Counted from the stretch's first letter, positions 23,818 to 32,838 are shown. The stretch: 49,584 bases of DNA from Nocardiopsis sp. MG754419 (GCF_018207095.1 NZ_QOCZ01000071.1:1-49584), one strand, 5' to 3'. Notes: a model not told the origin generated them from the sequence alone. Program-made: numbers and translations.

Positions 23818-25365
23818 CTACAGGAAGCGCACTCCCTGGGCCAACGGCAGTTCACCACCGTAGTTGACGGTGTTCGTGGCGCGCCTCATGTACGCCTTCC
23901 AGGAGTCCGAACCCGACTCACGACCGCCACCGGTGTCCTTCTCCCCACCGAAGGCGCCGCCGATCTCGGCGCCCGAGGTACCGATGTTGACGTTGACGAT
24001 GCCGCAGTCCGACCCCGCCGCCGACAGGAAACGCTCGGCCTCGGCCTGGTCCTGGGTGAAGATCGCCGAGGACAACCCCTGGGGCACGCCGTTGTGCAGC
24101 TCCACCGCCTCCTCGAAGGTGCGGTAGGACATCACGTACAGAATCGGCGCGAAGGTCTCCTCCCGCACCACCTCGGTCTGTGCGGGCATCCGCACCACGG
24201 CCGGCTCCACGTAGTAGGCCGCGGCCGCCTCCTGCTCGAGCCGGCGTTCACCGCCCACCAGGACCCGGCCACCGTCGCCACGGGCCCGATCCAACGCGGA
24301 GGACATCGCCTTGTGGCCGGCCTCGCCCACCAGCGGGCCCACCAACGTGGACTCCTCGCAGGGGTCGCCCACGCGATCACGCAGCTGGGTGTAGGCGTCC
24401 ACGACCCGCTCGCACACGGCGTCCACGACGTCCTCGTGCACGATCAACCGGCGCAGCGTCGTACACCGCTGTCCCGCGGTACCGGCGGCGGCGAACACAC
24501 TCCCGCGCACCACCAGGTCCAGGTCGGCCGAGGGCGCCACGACGGCGGCGTTGTTACCGCCCAGTTCCAGCAGGTAACGGCCCATACGGGCGGCCACCTT
24601 CGGTGCCACCGCCCGGCCCATCGCCGTGGACCCGGTCGCCGACAGCAACGCCACCCGGCGATCCTCCACCAGGACCCCGCCCACCTCGGCGCCGCCCAAC
24701 ACCACACGGTGCACGTCGGCCGGAGCGCCCACGTCGGCCGCGGCGCGCATCAGCAACCCATGGCAGGCCAGCGCGGTGAGCGAGGTCGACTCGGAGGGTT
24801 TCCACACCACCGTGTCACCGCACACCAACGCCACACAGGTGTTCCACGACCACACCGCCACGGGGAAGTTGAACGCGGTGATGACCCCGACCACCCCGAT
24901 CGGGTGCCAGGTCTCCATCAACCGGTGGCCGGGCCGTTCCGAGGGCATGGTGCGCCCGTAGAGCTGGCGCGACAGACCCACCGCGAAGTCGCAAATGTCG
25001 ATCATCTCCTGCACCTCGCCCAGCGCCTCGGAGCGGATCTTGCCCGCCTCGATGGTCACCAGCTCGGCCAGGTCCTCCTTGTGCTCGCGCAGCAGCGCGC
25101 CCAGGCGGTGCACCAATTTCCCGCGCTCGGGCGCGGGGGTGTCGCGCCAGGTCGAGTCGAAGGCCTCGGCGGCCGCCGCCACGGCCCGCCCGGCGCTCTC
25201 GGGGGTATCGAACTCCACATCGAACAGGTCCTGTCCGGTGATCGGCGTGCGGGCACGCCCGGTCGCCCCGACGGACCGGGGCGGAAGGGTTCCACCGCAC
25301 CGTTCCAGAGCGGTCCGCGCGCGGTCGGCGAGAACCTGCGTGTCGGGTAGGGCACCGTTGGTCAT
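23818..25365 (-). CDS. Aldehyde dehydrogenase, ALDH7/AmaB type (L-aminoadipate-semialdehyde dehydrogenase)
   Basis: The 515-aa protein has all ALDH landmarks: NFPVAVWSWN, KPSE, ATGSTAMGRAV, catalytic Glu in LELGGNNA, and the nucleophile Cys in GTAGQRCTTLRRL. The C-terminal VNVNIGTSGAEIGGAFGGEKDTGGGRESGSDSWK is the strong antiquitin (ALDH7) signature. ALDH7/AmaB oxidises alpha-aminoadipate semialdehyde (as piperideine-6-carboxylate) in lysine degradation. Adjacent lysine aminotransferase or Lrp genes often found with it are absent here, so the pathway is inferred from family only. The ATG at 25365 has GAGAGAGCAACACC upstream, a moderate SD. Confidence 0.92.
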   Translation of the reverse strand: MTNGALPDTQVLADRARTALERCGGTLPPRSVGATGRARTPITGQDLFDVEFDTPESAGRAVAAAAEAFDSTWRDTPAPERGKLVHRLGALLREHKEDLAELVTIEAGKIRSEALGEVQEMIDICDFAVGLSRQLYGRTMPSERPGHRLMETWHPIGVVGVITAFNFPVAVWSWNTCVALVCGDTVVWKPSESTSLTALACHGLLMRAAADVGAPADVHRVVLGGAEVGGVLVEDRRVALLSATGSTAMGRAVAPKVAARMGRYLLELGGNNAAVVAPSADLDLVVRGSVFAAAGTAGQRCTTLRRLIVHEDVVDAVCERVVDAYTQLRDRVGDPCEESTLVGPLVGEAGHKAMSSALDRARGDGGRVLVGGERRLEQEAAAAYYVEPAVVRMPAQTEVVREETFAPILYVMSYRTFEEAVELHNGVPQGLSSAIFTQDQAEAERFLSAAGSDCGIVNVNIGTSGAEIGGAFGGEKDTGGGRESGSDSWKAYMRRATNTVNYGGELPLAQGVRFL

Positions 25366-25540
25366 AGGTGTTGCTCTCTCCGTTGAGAGGGACGACGGAC
25401 ACCTCTCACCTTGCCAACTCCGGGCCCCACAATCCAGACCCGACGTCACTCCCGCACCGCCCCGCGGGCGTTCACGGTCCGTTCATCACCCACGAACGTT
25501 AGACTCGGCGGGCCCGTCCCCGACCCAGACAGACCACCCC

Positions 25541-26614
25541 TTGCGCACCGACACCACCCCCGAAGAGGACCGTGCCCGCCTGCCCCTCCCCCGGAGGCTG
25601 TTGGCCCGGTCCGGTTTCGACGCCGCCGACCCCCTCTTCGCCGCGGACCTGCGCGGCGCCACCACCTACGACCAGGCCCGTGAAGTGGTCACCTCGCACG
25701 CCTCCCGGCTGTGGACCGAGGCCACCCGCACCCCCACCACCGGCCCTGTGGACGACCGTCCCCTGTACTGGGCCCGCCTCACGCTGTCCGCGCGACTGCG
25801 CTCCTGGCGACCCTCCTTCGACCTCACCCCACGAGAGCACACCGCTCTGCTGCGCCTGTGGGAACGCACCTCCCGCGGTATCACGGACCTCGACTTCCCC
25901 CCGGGCGAACGGTGGGTGCGCGTGGTGGTGACCGGGTTCGACCCCTTCCACCTGGACGAGGACCTGGAGTGCTCCAACCCCTCCGGGGCCGCGGCCCTGG
26001 ACCTTCACGGGTGGACCTTCCCCGTGGGCGACCGGACCGCGGTGGTCCGCGCCGCGCTCTTTCCGGTGCGATGGGACGACTTCGCCGACGGCCTGGTGGA
26101 GGAGGCCCTGGCCACCCGCCACGGGGTCGCCGACGCGGTGCTGACCCTGAGCCGCGGTCGGCCCGAGCGCTTCGACCTGGAGGTGTTCAACGGCGCCTGG
26201 CGCGGTGGTGGACCGGACAATCTCGGGGTGAGCCGGACCGGACCCGTCCCCCTGACCGAGGGTGAGGCGCCGCAGTGGTCGCGTTCGACCCTGCCGGTGG
26301 AACACATGGTGGCCGGCGCGACGGGGCCCTTCGCCGTCGTGGCCAACACCGAGGTGACCGAGGTGCCCTCCGGCGGTGACAGGCCGTCGGTGCGTCCCGA
26401 GGGCCCGAGCGAGGGTTCGAGCGCCCGGCGGGGCGGCGGAGGCGACTATCTGTCCAACGAGATCGCCTACCGCAACACCGTGCTGCGCGATCGCACCGGC
26501 ACCGGAGCGCGTTCGGGCCACGTGCACCTGCCCCGGACCACACGACCGGAGGACCACGTGCCCGTACTGGAACAGCTGCGTGCGCTCGTGTCGGCGGCCC
26601 TGGAGAACAACTAG
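25541..26614 (+). CDS. Pyroglutamyl-peptidase-like protein with Cys-to-Ser nucleophile position
   Basis: The 357-aa protein contains a peptidase C15-like core. It has VVVTGFDPF (129-136) with NPSGAA after it, the catalytic-Glu strand VLTLSRGRPERFDLEVFNGAW (E214) followed by PDN, the nucleophile strand GGDYLSNEIAYR, and HVHLP (H329). In classical enzymes the last-but-one motif is YVCN; here Cys is Ser (S305). An N-terminal extension of about 120 residues and an insertion (270-300) are not in ordinary C15 enzymes (about 210 aa). TTG 25541 is the most likely start; there is no good SD, and a -10-like TTAGAC lies at about 25500. It may be a serine variant, a non-peptidase relative, or inactive. 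Confidence 0.75.
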   Translation: MRTDTTPEEDRARLPLPRRLLARSGFDAADPLFAADLRGATTYDQAREVVTSHASRLWTEATRTPTTGPVDDRPLYWARLTLSARLRSWRPSFDLTPREHTALLRLWERTSRGITDLDFPPGERWVRVVVTGFDPFHLDEDLECSNPSGAAALDLHGWTFPVGDRTAVVRAALFPVRWDDFADGLVEEALATRHGVADAVLTLSRGRPERFDLEVFNGAWRGGGPDNLGVSRTGPVPLTEGEAPQWSRSTLPVEHMVAGATGPFAVVANTEVTEVPSGGDRPSVRPEGPSEGSSARRGGGGDYLSNEIAYRNTVLRDRTGTGARSGHVHLPRTTRPEDHVPVLEQLRALVSAALENN

Positions 26615-27008
26615 GCCGGGCCGTGCTCTTTCGGGCCCTTCCCCGAACGCGGTCCGTGGTGCGGATCCCGGCGCGCCCACAGGACCTCCCCGGGAACGAG
26701 GGGAACCGCGTGCGCAACCCCCTGTGGTGAGGGCAGCCGTGGCCTCCCGGGGCCGGGACGCGGCCGTTCGGGCGCCCGGGTGGTCGCGAGCCTTCGGGAC
26801 CCGAGGTGGGACGGCGAGGAACGCACCCTTCCACCCGGGGCACCTCCCCGGGTCGCGCCGGGGGTGGGGCCCGCCGACACCCGAGCACACGAGCGCGCCG
26901 CGTGATCCGGTGACCGCGGTCTGAGCGTTTCCACGGCGGGGCGACTTCGTGTGTGAGTCATCGCGTTGCGCTTAACTTTCGGACGCCGACCTCCGATATG
27001 GTCCCTCC
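26615..27008. other. Gene-free gap with a candidate promoter at its right end
   Basis: No credible coding frame in 394 bases. A weak -35 (CTTAAC, 26971-26976) and a -10-like TATGGT (26997-27002) precede the GTG at 27009, so the deacetylase mRNA may be leaderless. I see nothing else of note. Confidence 0.5.
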
Positions 27009-28574
27009 GTGGCTGACACCTCTCTGCGACGAAAACTCACCGTCGGTAGCGCTCTGGGTCTGATCCTGGTCACCGGCTGCCAGGCCGGGGACAGTACCCT
27101 GCCCTACGCCGAGGCCATCGGTTTCATCTCCGCGGACCTTCCGGACCTGCACACACGTACCGTGTCCGTGGAGACCGACCACAGTACGGTCGGGTACCGA
27201 TACCCGGTCCTGGGCGAGACGCATCCGCTCTCGCTCCATGTGCGCACCGCCATGGCCGAACGCCAGACCGCCTTCCTTGAGGAACTGCCCGAAGGCGGCA
27301 GCCCCGAACTCCACCAGGACACCGAACTCCTGGCGGCATCCCCCGACGTCATCGGACTGCGTCTCAACGTCACCGACTCCGGCGCCGAGGACACCGAGTC
27401 CTCCACGCTCTGGTACGACGGCGGCTCCGAACAGGTCCTGCCCTGGACCTCGCTGTTCCGTGACGAACAGGCCCTGGTCCAGGCCCACTTGGACCTGGCC
27501 GACGTCCTGCGCGACGACTACGACGTCGCCACCGAGGACCTACCCGGTCGGATCGGTGAGGTCGCCGCCCACGCGGAGACCGAGGCCGAAGCCGACGAGG
27601 AGGAGCCCCAGGGAGAGCCGACACCGACCGCGGTCGCCTCCGACGAGGAACGCGAGGCCCTGCCGCCGGGGGACTCCGACCTCACCGACCCCGAACAGGC
27701 GGGGGAGGTCGCCGAGCTCTGGGCCGACTCACCACTGGCCGACCTGGCGTTCAGCACCGCCGGGGGTCTGGCCGTGCGCATGGATCCGGCCGACGTGCCC
27801 GGAGCCGGGCGCGGCGAGGAGGCCCTGGTCCCGATCGAGCCCGAACAGGCCGAGGAGACCCTGTCCGAACTCGGCTACCAGGCCCGCGACGCGGCCGTGC
27901 AGGGCAACGCCTCGCCCGACGCCCTGGACCTGGGCGCCGAGGCGACGGCCGAGGGCACCACCCTGGACTGCGCCGAACTCAAGTGCGTGGCACTGACCTT
28001 CGACGACGGCCCCGGGGAACACACCGAGGCCCTTCTGGACATGCTGGCCGACTACGAGGCCAAGGCCACCTTCTACGTGCTGGGGTCGCTGGTCGGCGAG
28101 TTCCCCGAGGTGGTCGAGCGCACCGCGGCCGAGGGTCACGAGGTGGGCAACCACACCTGGAAGCACGACGACCTGGCCGGCATGTCGGCCGAGGGGGTGC
28201 GCGAGGACCTCGCACGCACCGACGAGGCCATCGAGGCCGTCACCGGTGAGGCGCCGGTGACCATGCGTCCGCCCTACGGATCGCTCAACGCCACCGTGCG
28301 CAGCGCGACCGGCCACCCGCTCATCCTGTGGGACGTGGACACCATGGACTGGCAGAGCCGGGACACCAAGGCGGTGGCCGGCCACGCCCTGTCCGAGTCC
28401 CAGGCCGGCAGCGTGGTGCTGTTCCACGACATCCACAAGTCCAGCGTCGACGCCATCCCGGAGGTTCTGGACGGTCTGCACCGGCAGGGGTACCACTTCG
28501 TGACGGTCAAGGACCTGTTCGGACTGCAGGGCATGGAGCCGGGCGAGGTCCACACCGACGGTCGACTCAACTGA
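27009..28574 (+). CDS. Lipoprotein polysaccharide deacetylase (PdaC-like, NodB domain)
   Basis: The 521-aa protein has a lipobox (LVTGC, C24) after a charged N-region and hydrophobic helix, so it should be anchored outside the membrane. Residues 30-300 form an N-terminal domain with a DUF3298/RsiV-like stretch (LWYDGGSEQVLPWTSLFRDEQAL) and an acidic linker. The C-terminal NodB domain carries motif 1 TFDDGPG, motif 2 HEVGNHTWKH, motif 3 RPPYGS, motif 4 WDVDTMDW and motif 5 VLFHDIH. It should deacetylate peptidoglycan or another N-acetylated glycan. The GTG start seems leaderless. A paralogue follows. Confidence 0.9.
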   Translation: MADTSLRRKLTVGSALGLILVTGCQAGDSTLPYAEAIGFISADLPDLHTRTVSVETDHSTVGYRYPVLGETHPLSLHVRTAMAERQTAFLEELPEGGSPELHQDTELLAASPDVIGLRLNVTDSGAEDTESSTLWYDGGSEQVLPWTSLFRDEQALVQAHLDLADVLRDDYDVATEDLPGRIGEVAAHAETEAEADEEEPQGEPTPTAVASDEEREALPPGDSDLTDPEQAGEVAELWADSPLADLAFSTAGGLAVRMDPADVPGAGRGEEALVPIEPEQAEETLSELGYQARDAAVQGNASPDALDLGAEATAEGTTLDCAELKCVALTFDDGPGEHTEALLDMLADYEAKATFYVLGSLVGEFPEVVERTAAEGHEVGNHTWKHDDLAGMSAEGVREDLARTDEAIEAVTGEAPVTMRPPYGSLNATVRSATGHPLILWDVDTMDWQSRDTKAVAGHALSESQAGSVVLFHDIHKSSVDAIPEVLDGLHRQGYHFVTVKDLFGLQGMEPGEVHTDGRLN

Positions 28575-28584
28575 GGTCGCGACC

Positions 28585-28624
28585 GGGGGCCGGGGCGCAC
28601 ATCGCGCTCCGGCCCCCTTTTTTT
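28585..28624 (+). terminator. Intrinsic terminator with U-tract
   Basis: A 14-bp stem (28585-28598 with 28604-28617, one G-T wobble) is followed by seven T residues. It is the most classical terminator in the window and separates the two deacetylase genes. Confidence 0.9.
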
Positions 28625-28757
28625 CGGTCCGGGGCACCGCGCCCACGCACCCGCCACGCGCGTGCGGCATCCACGGGTGCGCGGGCGATCCCGGAATCCA
28701 TTCCCGCCGACGGGCAAGGAGTCCTTCTTCACTTCACGGCTCTGAGCCGGGCTTTTC

Positions 28758-28787
28758 TTTGCCCACTCGCGCACCTTCGCATACATT
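28758..28787 (+). promoter_or_regulatory. Candidate leaderless promoter of the second deacetylase
   Basis: TTTGCC (28758-28763), an 18-base spacer and TACATT (28782-28787) end seven bases before the GTG at 28795. No SD is present, so transcription probably starts at the start codon. Confidence 0.5.
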
Positions 28788-28794
28788 TCGACGC

Positions 28795-29517
28795 GTGAAC
28801 GTTACCTCTTTGATGCGCAAAGCGGCGGTGGGCGGGTTGGTGGCCACCACCGGTCTGCTCGCCCTGACCGCCCTCCCCGCGAGCGCCGACGACGAACGCA
28901 CGGCGCCCGACTGCGACAAGGTCAAGTGCGTCGCCCTGACCTTCGACGACGGCCCCGGCCCCTACACCGACGAACTCCTCGACATCCTCGACGAACACGA
29001 CGCCAAGGCCACCTTCTACCTGTTGGGCTCCAACGTCGACGGCCACGGCGACGAGATCGAGCGGATGGTCGACGAAGACCACGAGGTGGGCAACCACACC
29101 TGGGACCACGAAGACCTGGCCACGCTGTCCTCCGATGAGATCGAGGACGACCTCGACCGCACCGACCGGGCCATCGAGGACGTGACCGGGGAGGCGCCCA
29201 CCACCATGCGCCCGCCCTACGGATCGCTCAGCGACACCGCGCGCGAGACCATCGACAAGCCGATCATGCTCTGGGACGTCGACACCCTGGACTGGCAGAA
29301 CCGCGACCCGGACACGATCCTCGACATCTCCACCGAGGAGACCTCCGAGGGCAGCGTCCTGCTGCTCCACGACATCCACGAGACCAGTGTCGAGGCCGTG
29401 CCCGACGTCCTGGAGACCCTGTCCGACGACGGCTACGAGTTCGTGACCGTCAGCGAGATGATGGGTTCCGACATCGACGCCGGCACCGCCTACAGCGACG
29501 CCCGGTCCCTGGACTGA
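28795..29517 (+). CDS. Secreted polysaccharide deacetylase (NodB domain)
   Basis: The 240-aa protein has a signal peptide (basic MRK, hydrophobic AAVGGLVATTGLLALTAL, cleavage near ASA-DD) and an essentially NodB-only mature part with the same five motifs as the lipoprotein paralogue: TFDDGPG, HEVGNHTWDH, RPPYGS, WDVDTLDW, VLLLHDIH. The sequence around the NodB start (DCDKVKCVALTFDDGPG) closely matches the upstream paralogue, showing a recent shared origin. It is a freely secreted counterpart. The GTG start is judged leaderless; an ATG six codons later is also possible. Confidence 0.9.
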   Translation: MNVTSLMRKAAVGGLVATTGLLALTALPASADDERTAPDCDKVKCVALTFDDGPGPYTDELLDILDEHDAKATFYLLGSNVDGHGDEIERMVDEDHEVGNHTWDHEDLATLSSDEIEDDLDRTDRAIEDVTGEAPTTMRPPYGSLSDTARETIDKPIMLWDVDTLDWQNRDPDTILDISTEETSEGSVLLLHDIHETSVEAVPDVLETLSDDGYEFVTVSEMMGSDIDAGTAYSDARSLD

Positions 29518-29595
29518 CCCCCGAGGTGACGCCCACCGCGGCCCGATCACGGCGTTCCCTCGCGTGTTCGGACCGCGCGCCCAGGGGCCGGCGTC

Positions 29596-31008
29596 CTAGG
29601 TCATCCGACGCAGCAACCGATCCTTGAACCGCGTGATCGGCGCGTAGGCGACCCGCATCGTGTCCAGGGCCAGCGATTTGTCCAACACCGGCTTGACGTG
29701 CGAGAACGTGTCGATCGAAGCCTCCGCGTGGTAGGCGCCCGACCCGCTCTCGCCCACACCGCCGAACGGCAGCCCCGGGACGATCGGATGCGCGATGGGC
29801 AACCCGAACCCCACCGCTCCCGAGGACGTCTCGGTGATCAACCGCCGCTTGGTGACCTCCGAGTCGGTGAACGCGTACAGCGCCAACGGCTTGTCCCGCT
29901 CGTTGACGAACCGGATCGCGGCGTCCAGGTCCGGGACGGGGATGACCGGCAGGATCGGACCGAAGATCTCCTGCGCCATCACCGGGCTGTCCGGGTCCAC
30001 ACCTCCCAGCACCGTCGGCGCGATGTAGAGCGCCTCGCGGTTCGTGCGACCACCGGCCACCACCTCACCGCTGCCCAGCAGTGCGCTGAGGCGGTCGAAG
30101 TGCCGCTCGTTGATGATGCGACCGTAGTCGGGACTGAGCTCGGGGTCGGATCCGAACATCTCGGTGATCGCCGCCGCCAGCTCACGCTGCAACCGCTCCG
30201 CGGCGCCTCCCACGGCCAACACGTAGTCCGGCGCCACACAGGTCTGCCCCGCGTTGGTGAACTTGCCCCACACCAACCGACGCGCCGTCGTGGCCAGGTC
30301 CACGTCCGACTCCACCACGGCCGGGCTCTTGCCGCCCAGTTCCAGCGTCACCGGGGTGAGGTGCTTGACCGCCGCCGCCATCACGATCCGCCCCACGGCC
30401 GCGTTGCCGGTGTAGAGGATGTGGTCGAAGCGCTGCTCCAACAGAGTGGTGCTCTCGGCGACACCACCCTCGACGACCGCCACCGCCTCGGTGTCCAGGA
30501 ACCGCGGCACCAGCTTCGCCAACGCTCCCGACGTGGCCGGGGACAGTTCACTGGGCTTGATCAGCACGGTGTTGCCGGCCGCGATCGCCCCGACCAGAGG
30601 CGTCAGGGACAGGTTGACGGGGTAGTTCCACGGGCTGATGACGAGCACCGTACCCAACGGTTCACGGACCCGACGCGCACGGGCCGGAGCCAACCCCAGG
30701 GGCACGCTCACGCGCTGCGGCCGGAGCCACGCGGCCAGGTGCTTGACGGCGTGGTCGATCTCGTTGATCACGAAACCGATCTCGGTGGTGTGCGCCTCCA
30801 GGGAGGGCTTGCCCAGGTCGTCCTTGAGGACTCGCTCCCAGGTGGGACGCTCCTCGGTGAGCATCCGGCGCAGGGCCCGCAACTGGGCGCGTCGCCAGGA
30901 GATCGGCTTGGTACGGCCTCCATCGAAGGTGGCGCGCAGTCGCGCCACGATCGGCGGAATGTTCGTGGTCAGCGTGAGGGGTGCGCCGGAGGTCTCGGTG
31001 TCAGCCAT
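29596..31008 (-). CDS. Aldehyde dehydrogenase, ALDH3-type
   Basis: The 470-aa protein has class-3 ALDH features: SPWNYPVNLSLTPLVGAIAAGNTVLIKPSELSP, catalytic Glu in LELGGKSPAVVE, nucleophile Cys in NAGQTCVAPDYVL, and the C-terminal LPFGGVGESGSGAYHAEASIDTFSH. Members oxidise medium/long-chain or aromatic (coniferyl) aldehydes. It is divergent from a TetR regulator whose putative operator lies in the 57-base gap, so local repression is likely. Natural substrate unknown. Confidence 0.92.
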   Translation of the reverse strand: MADTETSGAPLTLTTNIPPIVARLRATFDGGRTKPISWRRAQLRALRRMLTEERPTWERVLKDDLGKPSLEAHTTEIGFVINEIDHAVKHLAAWLRPQRVSVPLGLAPARARRVREPLGTVLVISPWNYPVNLSLTPLVGAIAAGNTVLIKPSELSPATSGALAKLVPRFLDTEAVAVVEGGVAESTTLLEQRFDHILYTGNAAVGRIVMAAAVKHLTPVTLELGGKSPAVVESDVDLATTARRLVWGKFTNAGQTCVAPDYVLAVGGAAERLQRELAAAITEMFGSDPELSPDYGRIINERHFDRLSALLGSGEVVAGGRTNREALYIAPTVLGGVDPDSPVMAQEIFGPILPVIPVPDLDAAIRFVNERDKPLALYAFTDSEVTKRRLITETSSGAVGFGLPIAHPIVPGLPFGGVGESGSGAYHAEASIDTFSHVKPVLDKSLALDTMRVAYAPITRFKDRLLRRMT

Positions 31009-31020
31009 GCGTTAGATACT

Positions 31021-31039
31021 AAACGAAAACGTTTCGTTT
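31021..31039. promoter_or_regulatory. Candidate TetR operator
   Basis: AAACGAAA-acg-TTTCGTTT is a perfect inverted repeat with 8-base arms between the ALDH3 and TetR starts (31008 and 31066), a classic autoregulatory position. Confidence 0.75.
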
Positions 31040-31065
31040 CCAAGGGGGTGACTAGAATTCGCCGC

Positions 31066-31695
31066 ATGACGACGGACCATGTGCCCGACACCTCCGCACC
31101 GGCCACCCCACGAGGGCGGCCCCGCGACGCGGGTCGGGACCGCGCGCTGGTGGACGCCACCCTCACCGAACTGCAGATCCACGGCTACAGCGGACTGACC
31201 ACCGCCGCCGTCGCACGGCGGGCCGGTGTCTCCACCGCCACCCTCTACCGGCGGTGGCGCTCCAAGCAGGACCTCGTCGTGGGAGCGGCCCAGGCCTGGG
31301 CCGAGAACCTCGGACCCGACCACGACACCGGTACGCTCCCGGGCGATCTCGCGGCGCTGCTCGGCGACAAGGCCACCGCCCTCGAAGGACCGTCCGGCCG
31401 GCTTCTGCGGGCCGTCCTGGGCGAGGCCGCCCACAACAGCGCCCTGGCGGACGTGCTCTTCGAGGCGTTCGTCCTGCCCCTGCAGGACCGCGTCCTGGCC
31501 GTACTCGAACGAGCCGTCCACCGTGGGGAGATCCCCCCGGTCGAAGATCCCCTCGTCGTCGTCGAGATGGTCATCGGACCCATGGTCAGCCACACCTTCC
31601 TCCTCCCCGCCTCGGAGGGGCGCGAGCCCGGTGACGGCATCGCCGACCGGCTCCTGCCCTACCTCTTGCGGGCTCTGGGCCACCGACCGGGCTGA
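31066..31695 (+). CDS. TetR-family transcriptional regulator
   Basis: The 209-aa protein has an N-terminal TetR HTH (about 25-75; LTTAAVARRAGVSTATLYRRWRSKQDLVVGA) and a helical ligand domain of the TetR_C_11-like type. It is divergent from the ALDH3 gene and probably represses it and itself through the palindrome in the gap. The inducer is unknown, most likely an aldehyde or lipid-like molecule given the neighbour. Confidence 0.92.
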   Translation: MTTDHVPDTSAPATPRGRPRDAGRDRALVDATLTELQIHGYSGLTTAAVARRAGVSTATLYRRWRSKQDLVVGAAQAWAENLGPDHDTGTLPGDLAALLGDKATALEGPSGRLLRAVLGEAAHNSALADVLFEAFVLPLQDRVLAVLERAVHRGEIPPVEDPLVVVEMVIGPMVSHTFLLPASEGREPGDGIADRLLPYLLRALGHRPG

Positions 31696-31860
31696 GCACC
31701 GCCACCGGCACCGAGATCGCCGGCGCGCACGGCGAGGCCGCCATCAGCACCACCCGGGCGCGCTCGAACCACAGCGCGGGGGCGCCGAACCACGTCCCGA
31801 GTCCGGCGATGAGCACGGCCGCGTCGCCCCCGGGGTCGCGTCCGGCGCGCAACAGGGATT

Positions 31861-31907
31861 ATTCATCGCTATAAAGCGATCATATCCTGAAAAGGCGATG
31901 AATCAGG
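31861..31907. repeat. AT-rich nested palindromes in a convergent gap
   Basis: ATTCATCGC (31861-31869) is repeated inverted as GCGATGAAT (31895-31903). Inside is a second perfect inverted repeat ATCGCT-ataa-AGCGAT (31865-31880). CCTGA (31886-31890) is mirrored by TCAGG (31903-31907). It lies in the 520-base gap (31696-32215) between the convergent TetR and HxlR genes, which has no credible gene. Such structure suits a terminator cluster, protein-binding locus or remnant of a mobile element. Confidence 0.55.
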
Positions 31908-31923
31908 GAGGGGTCTCGTTGTT

Positions 31924-31988
31924 CCTTTGTCGTTGTTGCAGTGGTCGAGTTCATTGAATCGTTCCACCACCTTGACAACGTAGATTCA
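31924..31988 (-). repeat. Dispersed intergenic element, copy B
   Basis: The core CCACCTTGACAACGTAGATT is at 31967-31986, with CCTTTGT 43 bases to the left as in copy A. On the minus strand GGTGGTGGA could serve as an SD for a 24-codon ORF (ATG 31954 to stop 31880), but that frame has little else to support it. Confidence 0.6.
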
Positions 31989-32215
31989 CAGGCACGGTGT
32001 CGGGAGCCCGATCGGCGCACGAACCGCCTCCCGGGCAACGGGCGTGACACCAGGGCCACGATCCTGGCGCTCAGGGCCCCTCGCCTGCGTGGTCCGGCGT
32101 TCACGCCCGGCCCCTCCCCCGTCACCGCCCTGGAGCCGGGCCGCTCCGATCGACGCCTGCCCCGGGCACGTCCTCCGGGACGGCGTCGCCCCGCTCCCCC
32201 GGTCGTACGCGTGGC

Positions 32216-32710
32216 TCACGACTCGGTCTTCGGCCGCGGGGCCCGGCGTCTGGTCGTGGAAGGTGCCGAGGGCCCGGTGCTCGCCGGGTCGCGGTCGACC
32301 CGGGCATCGTGTTCCGCGCGGTGGACGAGCACCTCGTCCATGTACGACTCCGCCCAGTCCTTGACGGCACCCATGGTCACGTGCAGGGAGAGCCCGAGGT
32401 CGGTCAACGCGTAGGTGACCGTGACGGGCACGGTCGGTGTCACCGTCCGGGTCAGGAGACCGTCGCGTTCCAGGGAGCGCAGCGTCTGGGTGAGCATCTT
32501 CTGGCTGACACCGGCCAGGTGACGGGACAGCTCGGAGAAGCGCATCGTCCGTGGAGCACCGGTGCCGTCGTCACCCAGTGCGCACAGCACCAGCGTGACC
32601 CACTTGTCGGAGATCCGGTCGAGCAGCATACGGCTGGGACACACCGCCAGGAAGGCGTCGTACCGCTCCTTGGCCTGAGCTCTCTTCTGTGCCGCCGTCA
32701 GCGTGGCCAT
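32216..32710 (-). CDS. HxlR-family transcriptional regulator
   Basis: The 164-aa protein has the HxlR winged helix: [22 protein letters not shown], then [53 protein letters not shown]-terminal basic tail follows. ATG 32710 has the SD AGGAGAGG. HxlR regulators often sense electrophiles or oxidants through a conserved Cys, here C24 near the start of the domain. It is divergent from the aldo/keto reductase, which it probably controls. Confidence 0.93.
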   Translation of the reverse strand: MATLTAAQKRAQAKERYDAFLAVCPSRMLLDRISDKWVTLVLCALGDDGTGAPRTMRFSELSRHLAGVSQKMLTQTLRSLERDGLLTRTVTPTVPVTVTYALTDLGLSLHVTMGAVKDWAESYMDEVLVHRAEHDARVDRDPASTGPSAPSTTRRRAPRPKTES

Positions 32711-32743
32711 GGACCTCTCCTGTGCTCCGTGAGTGACTTACGC

Positions 32744-32757
32744 ACCTGAAGGTACCT
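32744..32757. promoter_or_regulatory. Candidate HxlR operator
   Basis: ACCT-ga-AGGT (32744-32753) overlaps the palindrome AGGTACCT (32750-32757) in the 128-base divergent gap between the HxlR and aldo/keto reductase genes. Confidence 0.45.
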
Positions 32758-32838
32758 ACTTCCTCCGGGAGAGCGGCTTTCCCATACTCGTGACGGGGTG
32801 GTCGCACGCCACCCTCGGTTCACGACGAAAGGCAGGAC

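Noticed and set aside
31880..31954. 24-codon ORF inside repeat copy B
   Set aside because: It has a fair SD, but no homologous start in copy C and only vague similarity to the frame in copy A, so not called as a gene.
31972..31994. Perfect TTGACA in motif copies B and C read as a -35 promoter element
   Set aside because: No -10-like hexamer at 16-18 bases in either copy, and no gene downstream on the plus strand in copy B.
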